Made by a program: the position numbers and the translations under genes. 51,641 nucleotides of DNA from positions 1 to 51,641 of the forward strand of contig NZ_AULA01000014.1 in assembly GCF_000425045.1 (NCBI RefSeq). The letters run 5' to 3'. The DNA is from Acidaminococcus intestini DSM 21505. Lineage in GTDB: Bacteria > Bacillota > Negativicutes > Acidaminococcales > Acidaminococcaceae. Of the stretch, positions 14,379 through 23,073 are shown piece by piece (the stretch's first letter is position 1; each line of letters opens with the position of its first letter). The notes under the pieces were generated by a model. The model worked only from the letters and a program-made list of their open reading frames with translations, was not told the origin of the DNA and searched no databases.

Positions 14379-16709
14379 TTACTGCTTTTTGGTTTGTGCA
14401 ATTGCGTCCATGAGTTGGTCAACAATTTCATTACCTACATCGCGCCGGACCATTTGCTGTACGACTTTGCCTTTTTGGCGAATTTCTTCTACGACAGAGG
14501 GATCCAGCGTAATAATCTGATCACCTGCGTCAATGCAGATCTGTTTGTATTCTTTGATGCTGGCATCCGCTTTGGTATTGCCATACGCAGTAGCGGCCGC
14601 AGCGCATTCGTCGACAAGCTGACGGACATTTTCAGGCAGAGAGTTATAAACATCCTTGTTCATGAAGAAGGTGATGATGTGCCCGATATGATTGGTTTCG
14701 ATTACATATTTCTGCACTTCCTGAACATTGTTTCCTACAATGTTCATATAAGGGTTTTCCTGTCCGTCAATGGTTCCTTGCTGCAGTCCCATGAATACTT
14801 CTGTGAACTGCATCGGTGTTGCTGCTGCACCTAGGGCATCCCAATAAGCAAGATGGTAAGGATTGGTCATAACGCGGATTTTTTGCCCTTTCAGATCATC
14901 CAGTTTTCTTACGATCTTGTTTGTTGTGAGTTGACGGAATCCAGCATCAGAGTAACCAAGCATTTGGATGCCGCCCGCATTGCAATACTGGTTCATGATG
15001 TTAGGAAAATTCCCGTTGAGGACGGCTCTCATTTGTTTTACATCATCAAATAGGTTTGGCATGTCAAAGACGGCATATTGGGGGATAAAATCAACAAGGT
15101 CTGTTGTCATTCCTGTCCCGATGTCTATTGAACCACTGACCACAGCTTCCGTAAATTCCGTTGTGTTGCCCAGCTGACCGCTTGGATAGATATCAACCGT
15201 GATCTTACCGCCGGATTTTTGGTGAATTAAATACGCAAATTCAGAGACCATCTTATAGTTGATAGATGAGTCAGCAACAGTCATGGCGGCTCTCCAATGG
15301 TATTCTGCAGGAATCGACGCAGGGTCCAAGGCTTTGATGTTTTTTCCATAAAAATCGGCATCAGCATCCAAAGCAGGTGTTGTCGTTGCTGCAACTTTTG
15401 CAGTATCTTTGGAGAGGGCACTGACAAGCCCCATAGAAATCCCTGGAACAGCGGTAATCAGACCTAGGGAAATCAGGAATGTAACGAGGAAGGGAACGAC
15501 GGAACGGGCAAGTCTCAGCATAGGAATTTTTGTCATGCCGGATGCAACAAAAAGATTGATTCCCATGGGAGGAGTAACCATACCAATAGCTAGGTTGCAG
15601 GTCATGATGATCCCAAAATGAATCGGGTCAACACCTAAGGCCGTAGCGACTGGAACCATGATTGGAGTTAAAATCATGATATTTGGAATGTTGTCGATGA
15701 ACATGCCGCATACAAGCATGACAAGGTTCATGATGAGAAGGACTGCATACTTATTGTCCGAAAGGGCAAGAACCCCTTGGCTGATGGTCTGAGGATAACG
15801 GAGCAGCGTCAATACCTTTGCAAAAGCGGCTGCTGCAGCGATGACGAAAAGAATATTGACGTATGTCTTGGCACCTTCCATAAAAACATGTCCAAGGTCC
15901 TTGATAGAAAGTGTTCGATAGACACAGATGCACACAAAAAGACCGTAGAAAACGCTGATTACAGCAGCCTCAGTAGGACTGCAGATGCCTGTATAAATCG
16001 TTCCCAAAATGATGACCGGTGTCATAAGAGCAAAGAAGCTGTCTTTAAAGAGCTTCCATAATCCGTCTTTGTGGAGCTTGGCATAGCTTTCCTGAAGTTT
16101 TTGTTTATCTTCACCATGCTTCTTGCAGTAAATGTAGCAATAAACCATGAGGGCAACGCCAATGAGGATGCCCGGAATGATTCCGGCAATGAAGAGTTTT
16201 GAGGGAGAACAGTTGGCGATGGAAGCGTAGACAATGTAAGATATGGACGGTGGAATGATGACTCCAAGTCCACCTGCAACTGTCACAATTGAAGTTGCAA
16301 AGATCTTGTCGTATCCTTTGGCTACGAGAAATGGAATTGTCATGGATCCTACAGCAGAAACTGTAGCTGGGGAGGATCCGGAAATAGCCGCATAGAACAT
16401 ACAGGTAACGACGACAGCGCAGGGAAATCCTGCCGTTTTATTGCCGATAAAATAACCAAAGAAATTGAAGAGTTTCTTCGAAATACCGCCCCTTGCCATA
16501 ATCATACCGGAGACCATGAACATAGGCACGGCTAGAAGGGTGAAGCTGTTTAGCCCCGAAAACATGGCACGGGCAACATCACTTACACCAAAGGAAAAGG
16601 CTTGATTTGCTAAATGGGGCAACATAGAGAGAAAGGAAAAAACGCCTCCAATGGGAAGTGCCGCGATGATAAGCACGAATAGAACTAGAAAGAAAATCCC
16701 GATACCCAT
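14379..16709 (-). CDS. TRAP transporter: large permease (DctM) fused to its solute receptor (DctP)
   Basis: 776 residues. Residues 1 to about 425 are a DctM subunit with about 12 helices: LNSFTLLAVPMFMVSGMIM, AISGSSPATVSAVGSMTIP, GGLGVIIPPSISYIVYA, and IGMVTPPMGINLFVASG. After a last helix and a linker of about 30 residues comes a complete DctP receptor (about 460-776), with YPSGQLGNTTEF, KIRVMTNPYHLAYWDALGAA, the carboxylate-binding Arg of that segment, and LQQGTIDGQENP. Receptors are normally separate secreted proteins; here no signal peptide is seen and the last DctM helix must place the receptor outside the membrane. There is no internal stop or ribosome-site start, so the fusion is real in this sequence. 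It shares one base with the dctQ stop (TAATG). Confidence 0.85.
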   Translation of the reverse strand: MGIGIFFLVLFVLIIAALPIGGVFSFLSMLPHLANQAFSFGVSDVARAMFSGLNSFTLLAVPMFMVSGMIMARGGISKKLFNFFGYFIGNKTAGFPCAVVVTCMFYAAISGSSPATVSAVGSMTIPFLVAKGYDKIFATSIVTVAGGLGVIIPPSISYIVYASIANCSPSKLFIAGIIPGILIGVALMVYCYIYCKKHGEDKQKLQESYAKLHKDGLWKLFKDSFFALMTPVIILGTIYTGICSPTEAAVISVFYGLFVCICVYRTLSIKDLGHVFMEGAKTYVNILFVIAAAAAFAKVLTLLRYPQTISQGVLALSDNKYAVLLIMNLVMLVCGMFIDNIPNIMILTPIMVPVATALGVDPIHFGIIMTCNLAIGMVTPPMGINLFVASGMTKIPMLRLARSVVPFLVTFLISLGLITAVPGISMGLVSALSKDTAKVAATTTPALDADADFYGKNIKALDPASIPAEYHWRAAMTVADSSINYKMVSEFAYLIHQKSGGKITVDIYPSGQLGNTTEFTEAVVSGSIDIGTGMTTDLVDFIPQYAVFDMPNLFDDVKQMRAVLNGNFPNIMNQYCNAGGIQMLGYSDAGFRQLTTNKIVRKLDDLKGQKIRVMTNPYHLAYWDALGAAATPMQFTEVFMGLQQGTIDGQENPYMNIVGNNVQEVQKYVIETNHIGHIITFFMNKDVYNSLPENVRQLVDECAAAATAYGNTKADASIKEYKQICIDAGDQIITLDPSVVEEIRQKGKVVQQMVRRDVGNEIVDQLMDAIAQTKKQ

Positions 16710-17236
16710 TAGTTCATCTCCTCCTTCTCATTTTCCATATCGTTTCCGTTGTCTGCTTCTGTTTGCGCTTTTCCTGTAAAGAGACGATATAGAAGCTGAA
16801 GGTAACGAACCATTCCAAGTGCAAGGCCTAAGGCCATGAAACGGTACAGCGAAGCGACTGGAATCCGGAGTGCAGGACTGGCCTGATGAATCAAATCAGC
16901 TTTTCCTATCAGTTCAATGGTTCCTTGAAAAAGAAACCAAATAATCCCCATCATGACAAGGGTGATGAGAATTTCAATATACTTTTGAATTGATTCAGGG
17001 AGCAGTCTTGTAAAGGTATCTACCTTTAGACTGACCCCTCTCCGAATGGCGCAAGGTAGGCAGAAGAATGCTGACAGTGCAAGCAGGTAGCAACATACCT
17101 CATCTGACCAAGTCAAGGCATGGTGGAATCCATAGCGCATGACAACATTTGCAAAGGACAGTACGCACATGACAGCGAGCATGATTGCCAAAATCAGGAG
17201 CTCGAAATTTCGGTCAAGCCAGTGTAATACTTTCAT
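16709..17236 (-). CDS. TRAP transporter small permease subunit (DctQ)
   Basis: 175 residues with four predicted helices (about 13-35, 48-66, 85-107, 125-150). The DctQ pattern includes FANVVMRYGFHHALTWSDEVCCYLLALSAF, split by the second helix, and a cytoplasmic positive stretch RRGVSLKVDTF. It ends in a charged tail. It forms the membrane complex with the DctM part of the fused protein encoded directly downstream (TAATG overlap). Start ATG at 17236 with AGAAAGGGG upstream. The divergent LysR gene 154 bases away is the likely regulator. Confidence 0.85.
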   Translation of the reverse strand: MKVLHWLDRNFELLILAIMLAVMCVLSFANVVMRYGFHHALTWSDEVCCYLLALSAFFCLPCAIRRGVSLKVDTFTRLLPESIQKYIEILITLVMMGIIWFLFQGTIELIGKADLIHQASPALRIPVASLYRFMALGLALGMVRYLQLLYRLFTGKAQTEADNGNDMENEKEEMN

Positions 17237-17318
17237 GATAAAACCCCTTTCTTTACCTTTTCCTAGGGAGATGAAATAAAAAAATATTCCGATAACTCTT
17301 GCGATTCATTTTACTGGC

Positions 17319-17347
17319 TTGACGAAATGAAATGAAGGTGATAATAA
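17319..17347 (+). promoter_or_regulatory. Probable promoter of the LysR gene in the divergent TRAP spacer
   Basis: TTGACG, a 17-base spacer and TAATAA lie 44 bases before the LysR start. An inverted repeat TTCATTT/AAATGAA overlaps the -35 and could be the regulator site. Confidence 0.5.
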
Positions 17348-17390
17348 TTTATTTTATAAGTAGAAAAACTACTATTAAGGAGGATCCTCC

Positions 17391-18362
17391 ATGGATATTA
17401 AGATGCTGGATTACGTCGTCATGATTGCCAAGTGTGAGAGCATTTCCAAAGCCGCTGAGAAACTTTATTTAACGCAGTCCGGTCTCAACCAGCAATTACT
17501 GAAGCTGGAACGCAATCTTGGAATCAAGCTCTTTGAGCGGGATCATCATCATTTTCGGATTACTGATGCAGGAAAAATTTATGTGCGCAATGCAATGGAA
17601 ATCCTCCGAATACAGCGTAATACCCTTATGCAGCTAAGTGATCTCAAGAATAATATCCATGCTGAAATTTCCATAGGTCTTACCCATGAACATGGAATTG
17701 ATCTTTTTACGGCTGTCTATCCTATTTTTCGTCATCATTACCCTTATCTTCGATGCAAATTGGCAGAACATATTGTACGTGATCAATATCAGCTCATCGA
17801 AGAGGGGGAACTTGATATTGGGATTGTCTTGACCAATATTAACACTGCAAAATGTTTTCCAGATTTGGTCTTTCATGAAGTTTATCAGGAAGATTTGCTA
17901 TTGGGGATTCCAATGACCCATCCTATGGCTAAAAATGCCGTACCTATTGGAACCGCCCAGCCGCTCCGAGTCACCGATATCCATCTATTTAAAGATGAGC
18001 CATTTTCTCTTATTTTTGAGGATTCTACCATGCGCAAGGAAGTTATTGATCCTATGTTTGAGGAAAATCAACTGCATCCTATCATTATGCTTGAAACGGC
18101 AATCAATACAGCACTCACACAAATTGTGGGTAAGGGGCTTTCCTGTACAATCCTCCCGCATTCTCGTGTCTTATCTAGTCCATATCGCGATGATTGTGCA
18201 TGGTTTCGCCTGCTTGATAATCCCGTGTGGAGTGTCTCTATCGTCCACAGGAAAGACTATAAACTCAGCAAATCAATATATGATCTTATCCGTTTGATGG
18301 ATCAGTATGGTCAAAAATTAGAAAAGATATTTTTAACTGAAAGTCCTGGCTATCTAAAATAA
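17391..18362 (+). CDS. LysR-family transcriptional regulator of the TRAP operon
   Basis: 323 residues with an N-terminal winged helix-turn-helix (SISKAAEKLYLTQSGLNQQLLKLERNLGIKLFER, read across the recognition helix) and a LysR effector-binding domain from about residue 90. It is divergent from dctQ and the fused TRAP gene, so it most likely controls uptake of the TRAP substrate. Its DNA-binding domain is strikingly like that of the regulator at 23411-24370, so the two are paralogues. The ribosome site is part of a perfect 12-base palindrome (GGAGGATCCTCC, 17379-17390) touching the ATG. A strong terminator follows. Confidence 0.9.
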   Translation: MDIKMLDYVVMIAKCESISKAAEKLYLTQSGLNQQLLKLERNLGIKLFERDHHHFRITDAGKIYVRNAMEILRIQRNTLMQLSDLKNNIHAEISIGLTHEHGIDLFTAVYPIFRHHYPYLRCKLAEHIVRDQYQLIEEGELDIGIVLTNINTAKCFPDLVFHEVYQEDLLLGIPMTHPMAKNAVPIGTAQPLRVTDIHLFKDEPFSLIFEDSTMRKEVIDPMFEENQLHPIIMLETAINTALTQIVGKGLSCTILPHSRVLSSPYRDDCAWFRLLDNPVWSVSIVHRKDYKLSKSIYDLIRLMDQYGQKLEKIFLTESPGYLK

Positions 18363-18370
18363 TGCATATT

Positions 18371-18414
18371 AAAAGACCTTTCGAGAATGGCAGATCAAAC
18401 TCGAAAGGTCTTTT
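18371..18414 (+). terminator. Intrinsic terminator of the LysR gene
   Basis: A 15-bp perfect stem (AAAAGACCTTTCGAG with its complement) and 14-base loop end in TTTT; the stop codon is just upstream. Confidence 0.9.
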
Positions 18415-18954
18415 CCATATCTATGTGAGGGTAGATATGGGTGAGGGATTGCCTCATATCCCTAAAATAGCAGATTTTTCGGTAAAATGCAAATAATTTC
18501 AACTATAAGCATCTTTCTGAATTTTATTAGTAAAACAATGTAGATGAATAATATAAATATAATTTAACTGCCGAAAGGATGAACCAAAAGAACGTATGAA
18601 AATCATTCAATAAGTTTTTCTTAGAGAAAAACTAACTATTTAGAATTTGTGTTAATGGTATGCATGGAATAAAATTGAAATAACAGAAAATTACATCTTA
18701 TCCGAATAGGATTGCAACAGATGTAATACGAGGTGAATTGAGCGGTGATTGCCTTCTTTCATGATGAACTTTGCATTTTCTGAAATCATGGAAGAGTGGA
18801 AACCTTCAAAAAGTAATAATCTAAAGTAATGATCCTTGGAAGAATCTTCAAGCAGGTGTTGATTCTTCTGCAGGGCAGAAGAAATCTCATAAGATTCCGG
18901 ACTTCCTCTATCGTGGAAGGAAGACGGGCAATAAAGAAAAGGAGTGTTGAAGTT
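18415..18954 (+). promoter_or_regulatory. 540-base A+T-rich spacer and leader before tctC
   Basis: There is no convincing gene here. A perfect 9-bp inverted repeat (AGTTTTTCT/AGAAAAACT, 18613-18633) and A+T-rich -10-like sequences near 18550-18570 lie in the first half. The last 130 bases hold hairpin-forming arms such as GAAGAATC with GATTCTTC (about 18839-18872) and CTTCC with GGAAG. A frame runs open into tctC from 18829 but has no good ribosome site and would hide the lipoprotein signal. Most likely it is a long regulatory 5' leader; no known riboswitch class was recognised. Confidence 0.35.
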
Positions 18955-20031
18955 ATGGGTAAATTAGGAAAACGGATCATGGCATGTCTTAGCGCCAGTC
19001 TCGTTGTCATGTCCTTAGCTGGCTGCAGTGTCGGCGGCGGTGGTAATGGTGGGGATAAGAAATCAGTTGCAGGCAGCCTCAAAGGGAAAAACGTCCGGGT
19101 TGTCATCGGCTCCACTTCGACTTCTGGTGACTCTTACATGATGGCAGATCTCGTTACGCGCTATCTTTCCAAGAAGATGGGGTTCAAGGGTAAGGTTGAC
19201 GCCATCGGGAACTCTGCAGCACTTGACACCATTTCCAAGGCCAAGGGCGATGGTACGACGGTCATGATGTTCCACGATATGACTTTCTTGAGCGTACTCT
19301 TTGGCTCTGTTGATAAGAAATATGCCCTGGAAAACCTGACGGTTGGTCCTCGTATCGGTCAGAACCCTGGCGGTTGCTTTGGTGCTGCTAAGGATGCTCC
19401 GTACAAGTCACTTTCTGAAGTGACAAAATACTTGAAAGCAAACCCAGATAAGACGGTTTCATTTAACATTGAATCGGGCGCAACGAGCCATCTTGCTTTC
19501 GTTGCTTACTACCTTGATGTAAAGCGTAAGGAAGGCGATGCTGTTGCAAGCCGTATCAAAGCAATTGTTGGCGGCACGACGGCTGATAAGCTGCAACGCC
19601 TCTGGGACCGCAATGCTGACGTTATCTACGGTGATACCTCTGCTTTCGAACAGTATACCAAAGATGGTGTCGATGCTAAACTTGCAATGAACATGTTTGA
19701 TTCCTGCGGCAAGGTGAACGGTCTTAAAATTAACTCCATGGCTGAAGACGGAATTGAATTTGAAGGCAAACCCTTCGACTTTGCAAAAGATTTTGCCATG
19801 TACTTCCCGAAGAACATGGATGAAAAGGTTCTCAAAGAATATGAAGCGGCTATGGTTGAAATCGTAAAGGATCCGCAGTTCCAGAAAGACATGGCTGCCC
19901 TTTACTACAACACGTTGAAACCTGAAGAAGTAACTCTTCAGGCTTCCAAGGACTTCATCTATGGTAAACGTAAGATGTGTGAATCCTTGATTAAACAAGC
20001 TCCGGCTCTGGATACGCTGACCAGCCACTGA
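18955..20031 (+). CDS. tctC: Tripartite tricarboxylate transporter solute receptor (Bug/TctC), lipoprotein
   Basis: 358 residues. It starts with a lipoprotein signal (KRIMACLSASLVVMSLAGC, lipid-modified Cys24) and a glycine-rich linker. The mature part is a Bug-type receptor: GKNVRVVIGSTSTSGDSYM, LTVGPRIGQNPGG, TVSFNIESGATSHLAFVAYYL and TKDGVDAKLAMNMF. Such receptors capture carboxylates for the TctAB permease encoded downstream. The ATG at 18955 is chosen because of the ribosome site AAAGGAGTG and the signal peptide. Many Bug proteins are soluble periplasmic; a lipid anchor is a variation. A terminator-like hairpin separates this gene from tctB, so it is probably made in excess over the permease. 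Confidence 0.85.
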   Translation: MGKLGKRIMACLSASLVVMSLAGCSVGGGGNGGDKKSVAGSLKGKNVRVVIGSTSTSGDSYMMADLVTRYLSKKMGFKGKVDAIGNSAALDTISKAKGDGTTVMMFHDMTFLSVLFGSVDKKYALENLTVGPRIGQNPGGCFGAAKDAPYKSLSEVTKYLKANPDKTVSFNIESGATSHLAFVAYYLDVKRKEGDAVASRIKAIVGGTTADKLQRLWDRNADVIYGDTSAFEQYTKDGVDAKLAMNMFDSCGKVNGLKINSMAEDGIEFEGKPFDFAKDFAMYFPKNMDEKVLKEYEAAMVEIVKDPQFQKDMAALYYNTLKPEEVTLQASKDFIYGKRKMCESLIKQAPALDTLTSH

Positions 20032-20063
20032 GAACGGTCCTTCATCTAAGTGAAATCAAATGG

Positions 20064-20110
20064 CGCTTCCCGATGCGAAATGAAATAGAGGTCCTCGGGA
20101 AGCGTTTTTT
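20064..20110 (+). terminator. Intra-operon terminator/attenuator between tctC and tctB
   Basis: A perfect 10-bp stem (CGCTTCCCGA/TCGGGAAGCG) with a 21-base loop is followed by TTTTTT. It should stop a part of the transcripts after tctC, leaving fewer copies for tctBA. Confidence 0.8.
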
Positions 20111-20135
20111 ATGAAAAGAAAGAGGGGAAGAAAAT

Positions 20136-20573
20136 ATGATTAGTGTGGTTTATTCCACAGAGCACTTGCTGATGCCGAAAATCATCGGTACATTGCTCGT
20201 TATCATGCTTGCTGTCATAGTCCTTGTAGAAGGTCGGGAACGCAAGGCAGCAACCGGAAAATTCTTTGGCAGCTTTGGCCCGTTCTTCCGTGAAAATGCG
20301 GATTTCAAGAAACTTTTCGGCACGCTGCTCCTATTCATTGGCTACATTTTTGTTGTTGAAGAGGTTGGCTTTACGGTTACCAGCATTATTTTTGTATTCC
20401 TCTTCAATGTACTTTATACAGGTTGGAGTAAAAAGGCACTTCGAACGAGTCTTATAATTTCCATCCTGGCACCTGTCATTGTCAGTCTAATTTTTGGTGT
20501 TGCTTTCAATATTACGCTTCCCAGCGGAATTTGCAGTATCACCTTCATTGATTACGGCATCACCATTTACTGA
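20136..20573 (+). CDS. tctB: Tripartite tricarboxylate transporter small membrane subunit TctB
   Basis: 145 residues with four hydrophobic helices, for example LLFIGYIFVVEEVGFTVTS and ISILAPVIVSLIFGVAFNI, and a final segment LPSGI typical of TctB. It assembles with TctA in the inner membrane. Ribosome site AGAGGGGAAG. It lies between tctC and tctA (19-base gap to tctA), the standard order for this transporter type. Confidence 0.8.
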   Translation: MISVVYSTEHLLMPKIIGTLLVIMLAVIVLVEGRERKAATGKFFGSFGPFFRENADFKKLFGTLLLFIGYIFVVEEVGFTVTSIIFVFLFNVLYTGWSKKALRTSLIISILAPVIVSLIFGVAFNITLPSGICSITFIDYGITIY

Positions 20574-20592
20574 GAAAGGAGGATAGCCCATT

Positions 20593-22077
20593 ATGATTAC
20601 ATTTACTTTTACTCACGTTTTGGTCTGTCTCCTTGGTGTTATCGGCGGGATCGTCTTTGGCGCCATTCCGGGCATGACAGCTACTATGGCTGTTGCTGTT
20701 TTTCTGCCTTTGACCTATGCCTATGATATTCAGACGGCTATGTTCCTGCTCTTGGGTCTTTATGTCGGCGGGATTTCAGGCGGTCTTGTTCCTGCTATCT
20801 TGATTAATATTCCTGGTACGCCATCTTCAATCACAACGACTTTCGATGGCTTTCCTATGGCAAAACGAGGCGAGAGTGAACGTGCCCTGAAGATTGGGAT
20901 TCTCTCCAGCTTTATCGGAGGCATGATTTCCTTAGCCTGCCTAGCTCTTTTGACGCCAGTCCTCAGTGCCTTTGCCTTAAGTTTCAGTGCTGTTGAAAAG
21001 TTTCTCATTATTCTCTTTGCTCTTACAGTCATTGCTGCCCTTTCCAATGGACAGATGCTGCGGGGTATTTTTGCGGGATTCCTCGGCGTTTTCATCAGTC
21101 TTATGGGGATGTTCAGCGTTAACAATGCATACCGTATGGTTCCTGATTCCCTGATGACTTACATGCAAGACGGGTTCCAACTTCTGCCGGTCCTCATTGG
21201 GCTTTTTGCCATTGGCCAAATATTCGAAGAAGCAGAAGAAGGGATGACTTTTAATCTTAAACGTGTTGACGAAGGCGGAATTGAAGGAAAGAAATTTTCT
21301 CTCAGCGATTTCAAGGGACAAGGCGTCAATCTAATTCGTTCGGCTTTGATTGGGACTTTTGTTGGTGTCCTTCCTGGTGTTGGCGGATCTGCTGCATCCA
21401 TTTTGTCCTATGCACAAGCAAAAAGTTTTTCTAAACACCCTGAACTGATGGGAACAGGTGTCCCTGAGGGTCTTGTTGCTTCGGAGACCTCTAATAATGG
21501 TCTTACGGGCGGCGCTCTCATTCCACTTCTGAGCTTGGGTATTCCTGGTGACTCGACGACGGCTGTCCTTATTTCTGCCTTCATGTTTCAGGGTATTCAA
21601 GTAGGTCCGCTCTTTATTGCCCAGAACCCAGATACATGGAACTGCATTCTTGTTGGGATGCTTCTTGCGAACATCATTATGTTCCTTTGTATGTTCTATC
21701 CCATCAAGTGGATCAGCAGACTTGTCTATATTCCCAAACAGCGCCTTTATCCGGTCATCATGATGATTTGCATTGTAGGTGCTTACGCTACGAAAAATGG
21801 CCGTATCTTTGATGTGTGGACGCTTCTGGGATTTGGTATTGTTGGCTATGTGTTTGGTAAGATCCACATTCCATCGTCTTGTTTCCTCATCGGCTTTATT
21901 CTGGGTAAGGATCTCGAAAACTACTTCATCCAGTCTATTAGTGCCTCAAAGGGAAGCCTTGCGGTGTTCTTCTCTCGGCCAATCGGTCTTTTCATCTGGG
22001 TTCTCATTGCCATTTCCATCTGGTATTCCTTCTATAACGCCAGAAAGCTGAAAAAGCAAAAAGCTGCCCAACAGTAA
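20593..22077 (+). CDS. tctA: Tripartite tricarboxylate transporter large permease TctA
   Basis: 494 residues, about 12 membrane helices. The signature of TctA is clear: GIVFGAIPGMTATMAVAVFLPLTY at residues 17-40, GGLVPAILINIPGTPSSITTTFDGFPMAKRG near 62-92, and the repeat form GTFVGVLPGVGGSAASILSYAQAK near 260. It moves citrate-like or other carboxylates using an ion gradient and the TctC receptor. Ribosome site AAAGGAGGATAG. It is the last gene of the operon. Confidence 0.9.
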   Translation: MITFTFTHVLVCLLGVIGGIVFGAIPGMTATMAVAVFLPLTYAYDIQTAMFLLLGLYVGGISGGLVPAILINIPGTPSSITTTFDGFPMAKRGESERALKIGILSSFIGGMISLACLALLTPVLSAFALSFSAVEKFLIILFALTVIAALSNGQMLRGIFAGFLGVFISLMGMFSVNNAYRMVPDSLMTYMQDGFQLLPVLIGLFAIGQIFEEAEEGMTFNLKRVDEGGIEGKKFSLSDFKGQGVNLIRSALIGTFVGVLPGVGGSAASILSYAQAKSFSKHPELMGTGVPEGLVASETSNNGLTGGALIPLLSLGIPGDSTTAVLISAFMFQGIQVGPLFIAQNPDTWNCILVGMLLANIIMFLCMFYPIKWISRLVYIPKQRLYPVIMMICIVGAYATKNGRIFDVWTLLGFGIVGYVFGKIHIPSSCFLIGFILGKDLENYFIQSISASKGSLAVFFSRPIGLFIWVLIAISIWYSFYNARKLKKQKAAQQ

Positions 22078-22105
22078 CATTGCCCGTTCTTCAACTCCAT
22101 ATATG

Positions 22106-22140
22106 AAAGGTCATCTTCCACCCGGAAGGTGGCCTTTTAT
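22106..22140 (+). terminator. Intrinsic terminator of the tct operon
   Basis: AAAGGTCA-CTTCC pairs imperfectly with GGAAG-TGGCCTTT around a 4-base loop and runs into TTTT. Confidence 0.7.
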
Positions 22141-22160
22141 ATCGCTTCTTATAAACATAA

Positions 22161-22189
22161 AAAAAACTGCCCTTAGCGGGCAGTTTTTT
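22161..22189 (-). terminator. Terminator overlapping the 3' end of the membrane-protein gene
   Basis: AAAAAACTGCCC and its complement form a 12-bp stem with a small loop. The stop codon of the gene at 22173-23069 lies inside the hairpin, so its last codons are part of the terminator. Confidence 0.85.
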
Positions 22190-23069
22190 CATTTACAAGA
22201 AGTGACGCCAGATGCACAATCTTATCGAGCTCCGGCATGGGGTCAAAGGTAAGAAGTTTTTCTGAAGGCGCTGTGCGGACCGTAATCGGCATGGCAAAGA
22301 AACGGCCTCGCAGGAATACGTCCATCTGGTTCTTGCGGACACTGATGGCAATACGGCCTGGCGTGTAATCGGAAAGTTCTTTCAAGGCATCAAGGAAAGG
22401 TCCCGATAGGGTGGCTTTCCCCACTTTACCGTAGAGGGCAAAGTCTTTATTGAGACGAATGTCAGGCACTTTAAGATTGATGAGTTGAGGCTGTGCTTCA
22501 AAGAAGGCAAGACGCATCGGCGTAGGGAAGGAGTCCTTTTGGAGCAATCTAAAATCAAGATCCGTTTTCTTGGGGAGCGTCAAGTGGAACCAGGCCCCAC
22601 TATTCATGTGGATTCGTTTCTTCCCTTTTTCTTTCAGCTTAAAAAAGCAGGGGAGGGTGGCATCGCAGACGGAAATGGGAACATCCTTATAGGTGCCGCT
22701 CATGCCTTGTGCAAAATAGGGCTTTGCTTTATCGTCAGAGAGTGTAATGAGCTCTGCCTCATGAATCGTTGCCGCCGTAATCTCACCGCCGCTTTGGGGA
22801 AGCGGTGCATCAGAATGCAGTTTCTTTGCCGTCGTAAGAAGCAGGTTTTCCCGCGTGACGGACGCAAGATAGTTTTTTTGTTTTTTGCGCAGGTAAAAAA
22901 TTTGGTAAATGACGGCAGCTGCCAACAGGACGAGGGAAAGAACCCGATTGAAGAAGGTTGCCGCCGCTGCAATGGCAAGAATGGGAATGATGAGAAAGGA
23001 CGCTTTCTTATAGGTTTTATACTCATTGATGAGGGCTTGGATGATTTCCTTAGGTTCTCTTTCTGTCAT
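22173..23069 (-). CDS. DUF3137-like membrane protein of unknown function
   Basis: 298 residues. Two adjacent N-terminal membrane segments (about 27-60: ASFLIIPILAIAAAATFF and VLSLVLLAAAVIYQIFYL) are followed by a cytoplasmic domain of about 230 residues. It contains YFAQGMSGTYKDVPISVCDATL and VFLRGRFFAMPITVRT, which resemble DUF3137 proteins; I hold the family name as tentative. The start is probably the ATG at 23069, where a 7-bp hairpin (23074-23093) sits between it and a strong GGAGG (23096-23100). The alternative GTG at 23096 lies within that site. It stands alone, with no functional clue from neighbours. Confidence 0.55.
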   Translation of the reverse strand: MTEREPKEIIQALINEYKTYKKASFLIIPILAIAAAATFFNRVLSLVLLAAAVIYQIFYLRKKQKNYLASVTRENLLLTTAKKLHSDAPLPQSGGEITAATIHEAELITLSDDKAKPYFAQGMSGTYKDVPISVCDATLPCFFKLKEKGKKRIHMNSGAWFHLTLPKKTDLDFRLLQKDSFPTPMRLAFFEAQPQLINLKVPDIRLNKDFALYGKVGKATLSGPFLDALKELSDYTPGRIAISVRKNQMDVFLRGRFFAMPITVRTAPSEKLLTFDPMPELDKIVHLASLLVNEKTAR

Positions 23070-23073
23070 GATC

